From the NCBI GenBank assembly GCA_003167555.1, contig PMSN01000008.1, positions 1 to 64,000 on the forward strand: a stretch of 64,000 nt of DNA, read 5' to 3'. This DNA is from Spartobacteria bacterium. Lineage in GTDB: Bacteria; Verrucomicrobiota; Verrucomicrobiia; Chthoniobacterales; UBA10450. Position 1 is the first letter of the stretch, and each line of letters starts with the position of its first letter. The notes under the pieces were generated by a model. That model was given only the letters and a program-made list of their open reading frames with translations. It searched no databases and was not told the origin of the DNA. Made by a program: the position numbers and the translations under genes. Below, one piece after another: positions 62,024-64,000 of this stretch.

Positions 62024-62895
62024 TCCAGCACTTCGTTCAGATCTGGCTCGAGAGATGGCGAAGCCTCTTCGAAATCATTCTGCTCAGCGTCGGGATTTAT
62101 TACGGCTATCTCTACTTTCGCGGAACCCGCGGCGCTAAAGTGCTGACCGGTCTGGCGATCGTGTTCCTGACGCTGACCTTGATTTCGCAATTGCTGAATC
62201 TCGTCGTCATCGGCTGGATCATTCGCAGTTTCTCCGTCTTTCTGGCCGTGGCGCTCGTAGTGATTTTTCAACCGGAGCTGCGCCGTGGACTGGCAGAACT
62301 TGGCGGCCATCCGATTTTTTCGCTGACGAGCGAGAAGCGCGAGACCGTACACGATATCGCCGAGGCGGTGACCCAACTGGCGAACAAGCAGTTCGGCGCG
62401 CTCATCGCGATCGAGCGCGACACCTCGATCAGGGTTTACGAAGAGACGGGCGTGATTCTCGATTCCCATTTTTCGGTCGAGCTTCTTCTGACGATTTTCC
62501 ATCCGAAAGCCGCGCTCCACGATGGCGGAGTCGTGATGCGGAACGGACGCATCGCCGCGGCCGCTTGCATCTTTCCGGTGAGCCAGCGCGAAACGCTCGA
62601 TCGCAGCCTCGGGCTGCGGCATCGCGCGGGGCTCGGCATCACGGAAGAATCAGACGCGATCGCGGTCGTGGTCTCGGAGGAAACGGGCGGGATTTCAATT
62701 TGCCATCGACGCCGGATCGAGCGCGGGTTTACTCCGGAAACATTCCGCAAACGCATCGGCGAGATTCTCCTGCAAGGCACTTATGAAGAAACTGATCCTG
62801 AACAATTGGCGCGCGAAGTTGATCTCTCTCCTACTCGCGACAACCCTCTGGTACCTCATCAAAAAGAACCTAGCAACGACAGCCTCGCCGTTTGA
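62020..62895 (+). CDS. cdaA: Membrane diadenylate cyclase CdaA
   Basis: 291 residues. Three N-terminal membrane helices (about 17-33, 40-63 and 65-85) precede the DAC domain. Catalytic motifs: HDGGVVMRNG (the family's DGA loop, here DGG, Asp168) and RHRAGLGITE (Arg200-His-Arg202), with SLTSEKRETV and FGALIAIER before them. It makes c-di-AMP from two ATP, a second messenger for potassium and osmotic balance. The C-terminal part after about residue 255 looks unstructured because the DNA there is also read in another frame as a CdaR-like peptide (62783-62932). Confidence 0.94.
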   Translation: MIQHFVQIWLERWRSLFEIILLSVGIYYGYLYFRGTRGAKVLTGLAIVFLTLTLISQLLNLVVIGWIIRSFSVFLAVALVVIFQPELRRGLAELGGHPIFSLTSEKRETVHDIAEAVTQLANKQFGALIAIERDTSIRVYEETGVILDSHFSVELLLTIFHPKAALHDGGVVMRNGRIAAAACIFPVSQRETLDRSLGLRHRAGLGITEESDAIAVVVSEETGGISICHRRRIERGFTPETFRKRIGEILLQGTYEETDPEQLAREVDLSPTRDNPLVPHQKEPSNDSLAV

Positions 62896-62932
62896 GAGCG
62901 AGCCGCCGGCGAACCAGTCGGATCGGCGCTGA
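62783..62932 (+). CDS. CdaR/YbbR-like mini membrane peptide overlapping cdaA
   Basis: 49 residues from an ATG in the +1 frame of cdaA, sharing 113 bases with its 3' end. Sequence begins MKKLILNNWRAKLISLLLAT and continues through TLWYLIKK to a short polar tail. The NNW-x-KL-SLLLA-LW pattern is the N-terminal anchor helix of CdaR (YbbR) proteins, which partner CdaA and usually follow it in the genome. Here the YbbR domains are missing, so only the helix remains. No Shine-Dalgarno is clear. Whether it is translated is unproven, but codon pattern and position support it. Confidence 0.65.
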   Translation: MKKLILNNWRAKLISLLLATTLWYLIKKNLATTASPFESEPPANQSDRR

Positions 62933-62939
62933 GGAACGA

Positions 62940-63392
62940 TTAGCGCAGGAAGCGCGCGAGATTTTCTTCTTCCCAACGGCGCGCCCGGCGGTAGCCCGGG
63001 AACTCGCGTTCGCGCCGGTAAAATTGTTCCGTGTGGACGCGTCGTCGTCCGGCCGATGTCTCTTCATCCGGCACGACGGAGTGCAACATTTCGTGATAAA
63101 GCACGTACTGAAGAAACCAAAGCGGAACGAACGGCTGATCCAAAAGCGGATTGATGCGGATGACGCGTTCCTCTTCCTGGATGGTGCCAAAAATAAAATA
63201 CTCTTTCGGCCGCCGCTTGCGCCGCCGGCCCCACATCACTTTGTATCCGCGTAAGCAGCCGCGAAAATGCCGCTCGTTAAGCCGGTCGAAAATCGCGCGG
63301 AGATCGAAATATTTTCCTTCATGCTGCAGATTGAGTTGCCGCTGCATCGGCAATTTCGGATGAGCGATTTTTCGTTTCGTTTTCTTTGCCAT
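62940..63392 (-). CDS. SprT-like zinc metalloprotease-type protein
   Basis: 150 residues, ATG. FDRLNERHFRGCL is the typical SprT opening (L-N-x-x-H/F-F). The zinc site is YHEMLHSVVPD with His100, Glu101 and His104, followed by a third likely ligand in RVHTEQFYRREREFPGYRRA. Basic N-terminus (MAKKTKRKIAHPK). The family includes Spartan-type proteases of DNA-protein crosslinks, but small bacterial SprT-like proteins are mostly uncharacterised. Convergent with the mini-CdaR gene, 7 bases apart, and divergent from rodA. Confidence 0.85.
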   Translation of the reverse strand: MAKKTKRKIAHPKLPMQRQLNLQHEGKYFDLRAIFDRLNERHFRGCLRGYKVMWGRRRKRRPKEYFIFGTIQEEERVIRINPLLDQPFVPLWFLQYVLYHEMLHSVVPDEETSAGRRRVHTEQFYRREREFPGYRRARRWEEENLARFLR

Positions 63393-63583
63393 GTTTCATC
63401 CCTCGATTGAAGTATCGCCCCCAGTGCACAGGATTTTACTGGGGTTCGAATGGGTTCACAAGTAATCGCGAGGAATTTTTCTCAGAACATTACAAAACGT
63501 TACACGTGAAGCAGTTACGGAAGGAGATATCCGGCTTTTGCGGGAGGAAACAGGGCCGAAAATTTGCCCCGTCAGGATGGCAA

Positions 63584-63612
63584 TTTACGAAAATCCAGAA
63601 CGCGCTTATAGT
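63584..63612 (+). promoter_or_regulatory. Likely sigma-70 promoter of rodA
   Basis: TTTACG (63584-63589), a 17-base spacer, then TATAGT (63607-63612); two and one mismatches to consensus. Predicted start near 63619 gives a leader of about 44 bases to the ATG at 63663. The 270-base gap around it is visibly richer in A and T than its surroundings. Confidence 0.5.
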
Positions 63613-63662
63613 CCGCCGCGATCCTCTTGCGGCGTTACGAACCGCGAGTGAGATAAAACACA

Positions 63663-64000
63663 ATGACTCCGCTTCTGCGAAAATTGCTTGGGCTCAATTG
63701 GCTCCTGCTCGCGACGATGCTGGCGCTGGCGATCTTCGGCGTCATCGCCATCTACAGCGCCACTTACATGCGCGAAGATACGATCGCCTCGGAATTCTGG
63801 CGCAAGCAGGCGAACTGGGTGGCGGTCGGCTTTCTCGCCTTCATGGTCACCAGCCTCATCGATTATCGTTGGATTCGTTGGGGTGCTTTGCCCATGTATC
63901 TGGCGGGATTGGTCTTTCTGGTTTTGACGAAGTTCATCGGCTCGAAAGTATACGGAGCGCGCAGTTGGCTTCACATTGGACCGATCAATTTCCAGCCGGC
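63663..64000 (+). CDS. rodA: Rod-shape SEDS protein RodA/FtsW family (3' end outside window)
   Basis: The ATG at 63663 opens a frame that runs off the window after 112 codons. MTPLLRKLLGLNWLLLATML, then LAIFGVIAIYSATYMRED, FWRKQANWVAVGFLAFMVTSLIDYRWI, YLAGLVFLVLTKFIG, and GARSWLHIGPINFQPA are the first four membrane segments and the signature G-A-(R/K)-SW-(L/I)-x-(I/L)-G-x-(I/L)-x-x-QP of SEDS peptidoglycan glycosyltransferases. RodA polymerises glycan strands for cell elongation. RodA is preferred to FtsW because the N-terminus is short and LNW is typical of RodA; the distinction is not absolute. Confidence 0.93.
   Translation, partial: MTPLLRKLLGLNWLLLATMLALAIFGVIAIYSATYMREDTIASEFWRKQANWVAVGFLAFMVTSLIDYRWIRWGALPMYLAGLVFLVLTKFIGSKVYGARSWLHIGPINFQP

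Overview
The window looks like a chromosomal piece of a GC-rich Verrucomicrobiota bacterium, probably near Chthoniobacterales/Spartobacteria. This is inferred from style and gene content, since there is no rRNA in the window. The supports are a PEP-CTERM-like sorting signal of the PEMNP type next to an exosortase, a Pur-alpha-like small protein behind RNase R, two giant secreted proteins ending in a duplicated GDNVLIGGF...IGPSL module, and many dispersed palindromic repeats, several of them read in frame inside genes. I recognise 45 protein-coding genes; two are cut by the window edges.

Layout. Positions 1-7.6 kb hold two tandem giant extracellular repeat proteins. Positions 7.7-11.2 kb hold a GIY-YIG-like protein, a PIG-V-like membrane mannosyltransferase and an FAD oxidoreductase. 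Positions 11.3-18.1 kb (minus strand) hold glycine decarboxylase, a methyltransferase, threonine ammonia-lyase and a hybrid sensor kinase. An SDR dehydrogenase follows at 18.3-19.1 kb. At 19.1-24.5 kb is a protein-sorting block: a TPR membrane protein, a PEP-CTERM-type protein, an exosortase fused to an EpsI-like domain, and a secreted discoidin-like protein.

Positions 24.9-55.6 kb form one large exopolysaccharide locus, almost entirely on the plus strand with genes overlapping by 1-32 bases. It has an outer-membrane barrel, Wza-like export protein, Wzc-like tyrosine autokinase, Wzx-like flippase, about ten glycosyltransferases, two polymerase/ligase-type proteins, two left-handed beta-helix acyltransferases, an FkbM methyltransferase, an asparagine synthase, the initiating polyprenyl-phosphate glycosylphosphotransferase (minus strand), an SGNH hydrolase, and a carbamoyltransferase fused to an SxtJ-like domain followed by a DUF5989 peptide. 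The enzymes would build, polymerise, decorate and export an extracellular polysaccharide. The exosortase and PEP-CTERM-type protein beside it fit the known co-occurrence of exosortases with EPS loci.

Positions 55.6-64 kb are housekeeping: pyruvate phosphate dikinase, a Pur-alpha-like protein and RNase R (minus strand), then folP, the diadenylate cyclase cdaA, a 49-residue CdaR-like membrane peptide overlapping cdaA out of frame, a SprT-like metalloprotein, and the start of rodA.

The most unusual signals are: (i) at least eleven exact copies of the nonpalindromic 9-mer TCGTTAGGC, in either orientation and in different codon contexts; (ii) palindromic and heptanucleotide repeats inserted in frame in four genes, including one forming the junction of the carbamoyltransferase-SxtJ fusion; (iii) the mini-CdaR nested in cdaA; (iv) a tRNA-Pro-like 3' end fragment without its 5' half.
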